Below, one piece after another: positions 6,245 through 11,736 of a stretch of DNA of 14,712 bases; the first letter of the stretch is position 1, and each line of letters starts with the position of its first letter. The stretch spans positions 1 to 14,712 of the forward strand of contig JBOGZI010000072.1 in assembly GCA_050697275.1 (NCBI GenBank), given 5' to 3'. The notes under the pieces were generated by a model that was given only the letters and a program-made list of their open reading frames with translations, was not told where the DNA came from and ran no database searches. The stretch comes from JBOGZI01 sp050697275 (GTDB lineage: Bacteria > Actinomycetota > Thermoleophilia > Solirubrobacterales > 70-9). The position numbers and the translations under genes were made by a program.

Positions 6245-7254
6245 CCGGCGGCGGCCTCCCTCTCAGCCTTCTTGGCCGCCTTGCCGTCCTGCCTGGCCTT
6301 CGTCCCCTCGTCCTTCGCCGGCTTCTCGTCCTGCTTTCCCCGCGGACCCTCCGCCCCCTCGTCCTCCGCCTGCTTGTCCTTCTCGGCCTGCTTCTCCTTC
6401 TCCACCTGCTTCTCGGCCTTCTTCGCCGGCTTGGCGCCCATCCTCGCCGCCAGGCGCTCGAAGAGACTCGGCTTCTTCTCCTTCTCCTCCTCGTCCCCGG
6501 CCGGGGCCGCCTCGACCTGGTCGAAGAGCCGCGGGTCGTTGGTGCAGATCCCGTGCACGCCCAAATCGACCAGCTCGCGCATGCGCTCGAGGTCGTCGAC
6601 CGTCCAGGCGATCAGCTCCACCCCGGCCTCCTCGGCGACCTCGACCAGCCGCGGTGTGACGATCTGGTGATAGGCCCAGACCGCATCGATCTCCATCTCC
6701 GGCGCGCGGCGGGCGAGCTGACCGGGGAAGCGGCGGCGGATCGCCGCGACGCCGGTGAGCAGAACGGGCGTCATCCAGCGGTATTGGGTCCAGTCCCGCC
6801 GTGTCTTCGGATAGGTCCAGCCGAGCCGCAGCTCGGGCTCCAGCTGGCGCAGCTTCATCAGGCTCCCGACCTCCATGGTCGAGACCATTGACCGCTCGAA
6901 CAGGTCGTGCCCGGCGAGGGCGCCGGCGAGCTCCGCCTCGCGCCCCGGCAGCTTCAGGTCGAAGTCGAGCTCGACCCGATCCAGCGGCGGATCGAGGAAG
7001 GCGTCGAGCGCGTCGGTCAGGTCGAGCGGCCGCCTGCGCAGGGCGTCGTGAGGATCATGCGCGACGATCAGCCGGCCCTCCCTTCCCTTGAGCACGTCGA
7101 TCTCGATCATGTCGACGCCGTGTTCCACGGCGGTCACGAAACTGTCGATCGTGTTGCCAGGGGTGATCGCGTCGGCACCCTTGTGGCCGATTCGCCGATA
7201 CACCGAGCGGCCCGCTTGCAGGTCCTTTTCGCCGCTGTCCCCCGTTGTAGGCAT
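6241..7254 (-). CDS. Glycerophosphodiester phosphodiesterase-like protein with altered active site and Lys/Glu tail
   Basis: A 337-residue protein with the GDPD TIM-barrel pattern. GDPD enzymes use a metal ion to hydrolyse glycerophosphodiesters to glycerol-3-phosphate and an alcohol. The motifs are RIGHKGADAITPGNT (residues 21-35), GVDMIEIDV (46-54), VAHDPHD (64-70) and the C-terminal IAWTVDDLERMRELVDLGVH followed by CTNDP. Two changes stand out: HRG is HKG, and the PENT motif, whose glutamate binds metal in characterised members, is PGNT. Activity may be changed or lost. From about residue 255 the chain is a charged Lys/Glu/Ala-rich tail of about 80 residues, probably helical or disordered. 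There is no signal peptide. The ATG lies 6 bases after a TAACTT box with no Shine-Dalgarno. It converges on the ABC1 gene through a shared CTAG. Confidence 0.87.
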   Translation of the reverse strand: MPTTGDSGEKDLQAGRSVYRRIGHKGADAITPGNTIDSFVTAVEHGVDMIEIDVLKGREGRLIVAHDPHDALRRRPLDLTDALDAFLDPPLDRVELDFDLKLPGREAELAGALAGHDLFERSMVSTMEVGSLMKLRQLEPELRLGWTYPKTRRDWTQYRWMTPVLLTGVAAIRRRFPGQLARRAPEMEIDAVWAYHQIVTPRLVEVAEEAGVELIAWTVDDLERMRELVDLGVHGICTNDPRLFDQVEAAPAGDEEEKEKKPSLFERLAARMGAKPAKKAEKQVEKEKQAEKDKQAEDEGAEGPRGKQDEKPAKDEGTKARQDGKAAKKAEREAAAG

Positions 7255-7260
7255 GTGCGA

Positions 7261-7266
7261 AAGTTA
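7261..7266 (-). promoter_or_regulatory. -10-like box for a leaderless GDPD-like mRNA
   Basis: TAACTT on the minus strand sits exactly 6 bases before the ATG. That places the likely transcription start on the start codon. The box lies inside, or directly next to, the start of the divergent lipoprotein gene. No -35 element is clear. Confidence 0.45.
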
Positions 7267-7275
7267 GCCGCAACC

Positions 7276-7665
7276 GTGCCGCGGAGCATCACAGCGCTGA
7301 TCTGCACCGTTTTGGTCGTTTTGGTGGGGGTCTTCGCGGGCTGTGGCGAGTCGGACCAGGAGAAGGCACGCGAGGTCCTCCAGGAATACGTCGAGGCGTC
7401 CAACGGAGACGACTTCGAGCGGGTCTGCGACTTCTACACCGAGGAATTCAAGGAGCAGCTCGGGGCCGGGGAGGACTGCCCGGCCTTCGTCGAGGAGCAG
7501 AGCTCGGGGGTCGACCAGGAGCTCGAGCTGGTCGAGGTCCGGGTCAACGGCGACCGCGGCAGCGCCGAGGTGGACGTCCTCCGCGAGGAGGAGGGCGGTC
7601 CGGCGAGGGTCCGCCTGCTGATCGAGCGGACCGACGGGGAGTGGCGGATCAGTGGGTTCCAGTAA
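7276..7665 (+). CDS. Small lipoprotein with NTF2-like domain
   Basis: A 129-residue predicted lipoprotein. It starts with a charged residue, then a hydrophobic stretch ITALICTVLVVLVGVF, then the lipobox FAGC with Cys23 as the likely lipidated residue. The mature part begins with a helix (EKAREVLQEYVEASNGDDFE) and continues CDFYTEEFKEQL, a two-cysteine segment, and strands ending in ERTDGEWRISGFQ. That order is typical of NTF2/SnoaL-like or DUF4878-type outer-surface proteins, whose function is generally unknown. The GTG at 7276 gives a compact signal peptide. A GTG at 7255 (protein starting MRKLAATVPRSI) is equally possible and would abut the divergent GDPD start. No Shine-Dalgarno decides between them. 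It converges on prs with 18 bases between stops. Confidence 0.8.
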   Translation: MPRSITALICTVLVVLVGVFAGCGESDQEKAREVLQEYVEASNGDDFERVCDFYTEEFKEQLGAGEDCPAFVEEQSSGVDQELELVEVRVNGDRGSAEVDVLREEEGGPARVRLLIERTDGEWRISGFQ

Positions 7666-7683
7666 GACGCAGCCTGGTGGCCG

Positions 7684-8715
7684 CTAGAAGAGCTGGTTCT
7701 CGCCGGCGAAGATCTCTGAGACCGAGTCGTCGGTGAAGATGCGGCGGATCGAGTCGGCGAGGGTCTGCGCCGTCGAGATCAGCTCGACGTTGGCGGGGGC
7801 GCCGGGCCGCAGCGGGACGGTGTCGGTTACCACGATCCGCTCGATCCCCGAGCTCTCGTAGGCGAGCCGCTCGTAGGCCGGCCCCGAGAAGACGCCGTGG
7901 GTCGCGCAGGCGATCACCCGGGCGGCGCCCTCCTCGAGCACGGTGCGCGCCGCGGCCGTGAGGGTGCCGGCGGTGTCGATCATGTCGTCGACCAGGACCG
8001 CCGTCTTGCCCTTGACGTCGCCGACCACGTAACCGATCTCGGCGACCTGCTGGGCGGGACGCTCCTTCTCCATCACCGCCCAGTGGCAGCCGACCTTGCG
8101 GGCGAAGTTGCGCGCCGTCTTCACCCGGCCGGCGTCCGGCGAGACGATCACCGGCTCCTCGTCGAAGCCGAGGTCGGAGATGTACTGCGTCAGCATCGGC
8201 ATCGCGGTCATGTGGTCCAGCGGGACGTGGAAGAAGCCCTGGACCTGGCCGGCGTGGAGGTCCATGGTCAGGATCCGGTCCACCCCGACGGACTCGAGCG
8301 CCTTCGCGACGATCCGGGCGCTGATCGGCTCGCGCGGGGCCGACTTCTTGTCCTGCCGCGCGTAGCCGTACCAGGGCATCACCGCGATGATCCGGTGCGC
8401 CGAGGCGCCCTGGGCGGCGTCGATCATCGTCAGCAGCTCCATCACGGCGTCGTTCGGGGTCATCCCCGCCGCCTCATTGGCGGCGGTGGACTGGACGAGG
8501 AAGACGTCGGCGCCGCGGATCGACTCCTCGTAGCGGCAGTAGACCTCGCCGTTGGAGAAGGTCTTCAGCGTCACCTCGCCGAGGTCCACGTCGAGGTGGC
8601 GGGCGATGTTGGCGGCGAGATCCATCGAGGCGCGGCCGCCGAACACCATCAGCCGCTTCGTGTAGTCCTGGGTGATCGCGCTGATCGCCTGTGGACGTTC
8701 CTCGATCGTGCTCAC
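7684..8715 (-). CDS. prs: Ribose-phosphate pyrophosphokinase (PRPP synthetase)
   Basis: Prs converts ribose-5-phosphate and ATP to PRPP, the precursor of purines, pyrimidines, histidine, tryptophan and NAD. At 343 residues it is slightly longer than the usual 310-330 because of an N-terminal extension. Motifs in order: FSNGEVYCRYEESIRGAD at residues 53-70, the ATP-site loop YARQDKKSAPREPISA at 118-133, MDLHAGQVQGFF at 151-162 with the metal-binding histidine, PDAGRVKTA at 193-201 (PDAGG in most homologues), and the PRPP loop VDDMIDTAGT at 242-251. It begins with GTG at 8715, which overlaps the TGA of glmU as GTGA, behind a purine-rich AGGGGAAGGG Shine-Dalgarno within glmU. The two are almost certainly one operon. 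Gene order glmU-prs is widely conserved. Confidence 0.98.
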   Translation of the reverse strand: MSTIEERPQAISAITQDYTKRLMVFGGRASMDLAANIARHLDVDLGEVTLKTFSNGEVYCRYEESIRGADVFLVQSTAANEAAGMTPNDAVMELLTMIDAAQGASAHRIIAVMPWYGYARQDKKSAPREPISARIVAKALESVGVDRILTMDLHAGQVQGFFHVPLDHMTAMPMLTQYISDLGFDEEPVIVSPDAGRVKTARNFARKVGCHWAVMEKERPAQQVAEIGYVVGDVKGKTAVLVDDMIDTAGTLTAAARTVLEEGAARVIACATHGVFSGPAYERLAYESSGIERIVVTDTVPLRPGAPANVELISTAQTLADSIRRIFTDDSVSEIFAGENQLF

Positions 8716-10109
8716 GAGCCCTTCCCCTCTTCCTTCGACTCCTTCGCCTTCTCCTTGGCGTAACCCTCGACGCTCTTCTGCTCCGCTCTGGAGATTCCCA
8801 GCGCACCCGGCGGAACGTCCTCGGTGATCACCGAGCCGGCGCCGGTGTACGCCTCGTCTCCGACTTCTACGGGGGCGACCAGAGTGGTGTCAACCCCCGT
8901 GTGCACATCCTTGCCGATCTTCGTCCGGTTTTTGCGAACTCCGTCGTAGTTGGCAGTGATCGTGCTTGCGCCCAGATTCGTCCCCTCGCCGACCTCGGCG
9001 TCACCGATGTAGGAGAGGTGGGGCACCTTGGCGCCCGCACCGATCTCGGAGTTCTTGATCTCGACGAAGCTGCCGGCCTTCGAGCCCTCGGCGAGGCGGG
9101 CGCCGGGGCGCAGGTGGGCGAAGGGACCGACGCTGACCCCGTCGGCCACCTCGCACTCGGTCAGGTAGGAGTGGGGGATCGTGACCCGCTCGCCGACCGT
9201 GGCGTCGATCAGCGTGGTCATCGGGCCGATCACCGAGCCGGCGCCGACGCTCGTGCTGCCGCGCAAGGTCGTGCCCGGCTCGATCCGCACGTCCGGCGCG
9301 AGCTCGACCTCGGCGTCGATCCAGGTGGCGGCGGGATCCACGATCGTCACCCCCGCCCGCATGTGCTCCTCGAGGATGCTCTGGCGCGCCTTCTCGTTCA
9401 CGATCGAGAGCTGCACGCGGTCGTTGACGCCGAGGTTGACGGAGCTGTCCGCGACCTTGTGGGCGACGACCAGCTCGCCGGCCTCGCGGATGAGCGGCAG
9501 CACGTCCGGCAGGTAGTACTCACCCTGGGCATTGTCGTTGTTCAGCCCGGCGAGCGCGTTGCGCAGCGAGCCCGCCGAGAACGCGTAGGTGCCGGCGTTC
9601 ACCTCCGGGATCCGGAGCTGCTCCGGGGTCGCGTCGCCCTCGGCCTTCGCCTCGACGATCCGCTCGAAGCTGTCGTCCGCGGCCCGGATGACGCGGCCGT
9701 AGCTCCCGGGGTCCTCGGGCTCCGTGGTGAGCACGGCGGCGCCCGCCCCCCGGCCCGCCTGGGCCTCGATCAGCTCGCCGAGCACCGCCGCCGAGATCAG
9801 CGGGTGGTCGCCCGAGAGGACGAGGACGCTGTCGCTGCCCGAGATCACCTCGCTCGCCGCCCGGATCGCCCCACCCGTGCCGTCCGGGCGCTCCTGCACC
9901 ACCGTCTCGATGCCGTCGGGAAGCCCGGCCGGGACCTCGCTGTCCGGCGAGACGATCACGCAGACCCGCCCGGCGCCGGCCTCGCGTGCGGCCAGGATCG
10001 GCCAGGCGACCATCGGCCGCCCGCAGACCTCGTGCAGGACCTTGGGCACGCTGGAGCGCATGCGCGTGCCCTGCCCGGCGGCCATGATCAGAGCCGTAGG
10101 CGCGCTCAC
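8712..10109 (-). CDS. glmU: Bifunctional GlmU: GlcN-1-P acetyltransferase / GlcNAc-1-P uridylyltransferase
   Basis: GlmU makes UDP-GlcNAc, the precursor of peptidoglycan, in two steps in the cytoplasm. The 465-residue protein has both domains. The N-terminal uridylyltransferase shows LIMAAGQGTRM (7-17), PKVLHEVCGRPM, RPDGTGGAI, LSGDHPL, YGRVIR and EVNAGTYAF. The C-terminal left-handed beta-helix shows FAHLRPGARL, SFVEIKNSEIG, VPHLSYIGDAEVG with the catalytic histidine, NLGASTITANYDGVRKNRT and LVAPVEVG. It ends in a charged Lys/Glu tail. GTG at 10109 is chosen because it begins SAPTALIMAAGQG, six bases after a TACGAT box; a longer open frame continues into the DJ-1 gene and is not coding. Its TGA overlaps the prs start. 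An AT-rich inverted repeat lies about 55-75 bases upstream. Confidence 0.97.
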   Translation of the reverse strand: MSAPTALIMAAGQGTRMRSSVPKVLHEVCGRPMVAWPILAAREAGAGRVCVIVSPDSEVPAGLPDGIETVVQERPDGTGGAIRAASEVISGSDSVLVLSGDHPLISAAVLGELIEAQAGRGAGAAVLTTEPEDPGSYGRVIRAADDSFERIVEAKAEGDATPEQLRIPEVNAGTYAFSAGSLRNALAGLNNDNAQGEYYLPDVLPLIREAGELVVAHKVADSSVNLGVNDRVQLSIVNEKARQSILEEHMRAGVTIVDPAATWIDAEVELAPDVRIEPGTTLRGSTSVGAGSVIGPMTTLIDATVGERVTIPHSYLTECEVADGVSVGPFAHLRPGARLAEGSKAGSFVEIKNSEIGAGAKVPHLSYIGDAEVGEGTNLGASTITANYDGVRKNRTKIGKDVHTGVDTTLVAPVEVGDEAYTGAGSVITEDVPPGALGISRAEQKSVEGYAKEKAKESKEEGKGS

Positions 10110-10115
10110 CCCGGA

Positions 10116-10121
10116 ATCGTA
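10116..10121 (-). promoter_or_regulatory. -10-like box for a leaderless glmU-prs mRNA
   Basis: TACGAT on the minus strand lies exactly 6 bases before the GTG of glmU, with no Shine-Dalgarno between. Transcription would start on or beside the start codon. No good -35 is seen 16-18 bases further up, in a very GC-rich stretch. Confidence 0.45.
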
Positions 10122-10162
10122 AACGCGCCCCGGGGACCGCGGCCCGGTGGGAATTGGCGGGT

Positions 10163-10185
10163 TTACTTGGAATATGTCCCAGTAA
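10163..10185. promoter_or_regulatory. AT-rich inverted repeat upstream of glmU
   Basis: Arms TTACTTGG and CCCAGTAA flank AATATGT, with seven of eight pairs matching. It is notably AT-rich for this genome and lies in the 85-base gap between the DJ-1 stop and the glmU start, centred about 65 bases before glmU. It could be an operator, or a weak end for the DJ-1 transcript, though no T-run follows. Confidence 0.4.
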
Positions 10186-10194
10186 GTCGCCAGA

Positions 10195-10884
10195 TCAGGC
10201 GCGCGCCTCTGCGTCCTGGGCCTCGAAGGCCGCGGTGACCACGTCGACGACCGGCTGCGGAGCCTTCTCGGGGGAGCCCGCGTCCACCGGCGGCTCGGGG
10301 TCGTACTCGATCCCGAGCTGCACCGCCTGGGCCGCCTCGTCGCCGTACATCTTCTGGACCAGCCGCAGCGCCATGTCGATGCCCGAGGAGACGCCGGCGG
10401 AGGTGAGAATCTTGCCGTGCTCCACGACGCGATCGGGGACCGGCTTCGCCCCCAGCTCGGCGAGCAGGTCCCGCGCCAGCCAGTAGGTGGTTGCGGGGGC
10501 GCCGTCGAGCAGGCCGGCGGCGGCGAGCAGCAGCGTCCCGGTGCAGACCGAGGTGGTCCAGGTGGTGTTCTCGTGCACCTGGCGGATCCAGTCGAGCAGC
10601 GGCTCGTCCCCATCAAACGGGTCGCTCTTCGCCTTCGCCTGCAGAGCGCCCTCGCATATGGCGCGGGTGCCGTAGCCGCCCGGCACGACCAGGATCTCGG
10701 GGCTCCTCACCTCGCCGATCGAGGCGTCGGCGACCAGGGAAAGGGTGTCGGACTCGTTGCGAACCGGACCCGCCTGCTCGGCGACGAAGATCGACTCCGT
10801 CTGGGGCAAGCTGTTGAGCACCTCGTGCGGCCCGACGATGTCGAGGGCGGTGAAGCGGTCGTAGAGCAGGTAGGCGACTTGCAT
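10195..10884 (-). CDS. DJ-1/PfpI-family protein, isonitrile hydratase-like
   Basis: A 229-residue protein of the DJ-1/PfpI (class I glutamine amidotransferase-like) superfamily. It begins MQVAYLLYDRFTALDIVGPH, with the conserved glutamate following at position 21. The central VVPGGYGTRAI is at 66-76, and the nucleophile elbow TTSVCTGTLLLAAAGLLDG spans 110-128 with Cys114. The C-terminal signature IEYDPEPPVDAGSPEKA is characteristic of isonitrile hydratases and of the sensor half of GlxA-type AraC regulators. No AraC DNA-binding domain follows, so this is the stand-alone form. A short extra segment, about 10 residues, lies between the PGG motif and LLDWIRQVH. Start: ATG at 10884 behind AGGGG; an in-frame ATG at 10899 adds five residues. 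It is transcribed away from tRNA-Gln. The substrate is not known. Confidence 0.9.
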   Translation of the reverse strand: MQVAYLLYDRFTALDIVGPHEVLNSLPQTESIFVAEQAGPVRNESDTLSLVADASIGEVRSPEILVVPGGYGTRAICEGALQAKAKSDPFDGDEPLLDWIRQVHENTTWTTSVCTGTLLLAAAGLLDGAPATTYWLARDLLAELGAKPVPDRVVEHGKILTSAGVSSGIDMALRLVQKMYGDEAAQAVQLGIEYDPEPPVDAGSPEKAPQPVVDVVTAAFEAQDAEARA

Positions 10885-10923
10885 CGCACCCCTGATCATG
10901 ACGAGTCGGTTCCCGGCTCGACC

Positions 10924-10929
10924 TAGACT
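10924..10929 (+). promoter_or_regulatory. -10-like box for tRNA-Gln
   Basis: TAGACT matches TANNNT and ends 8 bases before the first base of the mature tRNA, so the primary transcript would carry almost no 5' leader. No strong -35 is visible. Confidence 0.45.
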
Positions 10930-10937
10930 GGGATCGA

Positions 10938-11010
10938 TCCGGGGTGGTGTACGCGGCTAGCACGCCTGGTTTTGATCCAGGAAGAGGGGGTTCGACTCCT
11001 CCCCCCGGAA
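10938..11010 (+). tRNA. tRNA-Gln (anticodon TTG)
   Basis: A complete 73-base cloverleaf. Acceptor stem TCCGGGG pairs with CCCCGGA. The D arm is GTGT / GCAC around ACGCGGCTA. The anticodon stem is CCTGG / CCAGG with the loop TTTTGAT, giving anticodon TTG, which reads CAA (Gln). The variable region is AAGAG. The T stem GGGGG / CCTCC (one G-T pair) has the loop TTCGACT. The discriminator base is A, and the CCA end is not encoded. No intron. Confidence 0.96.
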
Positions 11011-11024
11011 CTCACGGTTCGAGT

Positions 11025-11053
11025 CCGGAGGCGGCTCCGCGGAGCCGCTCCGG
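11025..11053 (+). terminator. Strong GC hairpin after tRNA-Gln
   Basis: The core 11031-11048 is a perfect 18-base palindrome (GCGGCTCC meeting GGAGCCGC). It is extended by CCGGA / TCCGG with one unpaired G, giving a stem of about 11-13 pairs. It sits 14 bases after the tRNA. No T-run follows, so it may act as a T-less terminator or a processing barrier. Confidence 0.5.
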
Positions 11054-11077
11054 GGCATAGATGCCGAAGGTGGGGAC

Positions 11078-11083
11078 TAATCT
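11078..11083 (+). promoter_or_regulatory. -10-like box for a leaderless small-protein mRNA
   Basis: TAATCT lies exactly 6 bases before the ATG at 11090. The gap, gagagc, holds only a weak purine run. It matches the TANNNT-six-bases-start layout seen at the GDPD-like and glmU genes. Confidence 0.5.
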
Positions 11084-11089
11084 GAGAGC

Positions 11090-11341
11090 ATGGAACGCGG
11101 CACCTGGACAGACCAGCGGCTTGATGACTTCCGGGACCGCGTCGAGCTGTGCTTCGACAATGTCGAGAGGCAGATGGGGAACGGCTTCGATCGAGTCGAT
11201 CGTGAGCTGATCGCCATTCGAGGCGAGATTGCCGAGATCCGATCGCTCCTGTTCCACTTCGGGGGGCGAATCATGGTGACGCTGGCTGGCGTGATCGTCG
11301 CCCTTCTCGGCGTGATCGCCGCGGTGATCTCGACCGGCTGA
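11090..11341 (+). CDS. Small coiled-coil protein with C-terminal membrane helix
   Basis: An 83-residue protein I cannot assign to a named family. Residues about 8-55 are strongly amphipathic and charged, with repeated hydrophobic spacing around QRLDDFRDRVELCFDNVERQ and IAIRGEIAEIRSLLF, as in a coiled coil. Residues about 60-81 (RIMVTLAGVIVALLGVIAAV) form one membrane helix at the end. The layout suggests a tail-anchored oligomeric protein with its coiled coil probably in the cytoplasm. Support for coding: the frame ends cleanly after the helix, its base use fits coding, and the ATG follows a TAATCT box at the leaderless spacing. It stands alone between tRNA-Gln and the short SRPBCC gene. Function unknown. 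Confidence 0.72.
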   Translation: MERGTWTDQRLDDFRDRVELCFDNVERQMGNGFDRVDRELIAIRGEIAEIRSLLFHFGGRIMVTLAGVIVALLGVIAAVISTG

Positions 11342-11400
11342 ACGGCCGTAGTAGGCAGGGATTGCGCGGAGAGGCCGCGCTGGATTAGGGTCGGAGAGGA

Positions 11401-11406
11401 GGAGAG
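11401..11406 (+). promoter_or_regulatory. Shine-Dalgarno of the short SRPBCC gene
   Basis: A long purine run, GGAGAGGAGGAGAG, ends directly before the ATG at 11407, with a GGAGG core a few bases upstream. It is the strongest ribosome-binding site on a free-standing gene in the window. A TAGGGT box at 11386-11391 could serve as its -10. Confidence 0.6.
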
Positions 11407-11694
11407 ATGGCGAAGGAGTACGTCTTCCTGGATGAATGGGACGTGGACGCGCCGCAGGAGGCGGCATTCCGGGCGCTCGCGGACGCGCGCACCTACCCGG
11501 AGTGGTGGACGCCGGTCTACATCGAGGTCGAAGGGGACTGCGAGCCGGCGGTGGGCTGCAAGACGAGGCAGCGCTTCAAGCTGCTCCGCTACCTGACCCC
11601 GATCCTGCGGCCGATCTTCCGCTGGAACCACAACTGGTCGGCCACCAGGGCGAAGGAGGGCCTGGAGCCCTACGCACGCTCGAAGGGCTCGTAG
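11407..11694 (+). CDS. Short SRPBCC-family protein, middle of the domain apparently missing
   Basis: A 95-residue protein carrying the two ends of a SRPBCC (polyketide cyclase-like) domain. The N-terminal part, FLDEWDVDAPQEAAFRALAD and then TYPEWWTPVYIEVEG (residues 7-43), is the usual first strand and helices. The C-terminal part, LTPILRPIFRWNHNWSATRA and then EGLEPYAR (63-91), is the usual last helix of this actinobacterial subfamily. About 50 residues of central beta strands expected between them are absent, with a join near residues 56-62. The reading frame is kept, so it is either an in-frame deletion that leaves a short protein or a decaying gene. It has a very strong Shine-Dalgarno. 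The GH15 gene starts 42 bases after its stop. Any ligand-binding pocket would be incomplete. Confidence 0.62.
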   Translation: MAKEYVFLDEWDVDAPQEAAFRALADARTYPEWWTPVYIEVEGDCEPAVGCKTRQRFKLLRYLTPILRPIFRWNHNWSATRAKEGLEPYARSKGS

Positions 11695-11722
11695 CGACGC
11701 CGAATCCCGGGGGGTCGGCCCG

Positions 11723-11728
11723 TAGTCT
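11723..11728 (+). promoter_or_regulatory. -10-like box for the GH15 gene
   Basis: TAGTCT matches TANNNT and ends 8 bases before the ATG at 11737. No Shine-Dalgarno lies between them, so a leaderless or nearly leaderless mRNA is plausible. Confidence 0.38.
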
Positions 11729-11736
11729 CCGGCGCC

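Noticed and set aside
4793..7665. ABC1 kinase, GDPD-like protein and lipoprotein as a new membrane-lipid system
   Set aside because: The idea is attractive because two families touch lipid metabolism, but the genes are on alternating strands with no shared operon. Conservation of the trio could not be tested here.
10110..10616. Long upstream extension of the glmU frame
   Set aside because: It overlaps the DJ-1 gene in another frame and has out-of-frame composition. GlmU homology begins at the GTG at 10109.
10938..11089. tRNA-Gln as an integration site for a mobile element
   Set aside because: No integrase and no direct repeat of the tRNA 3' end were seen in the window, and the following genes look chromosomal.
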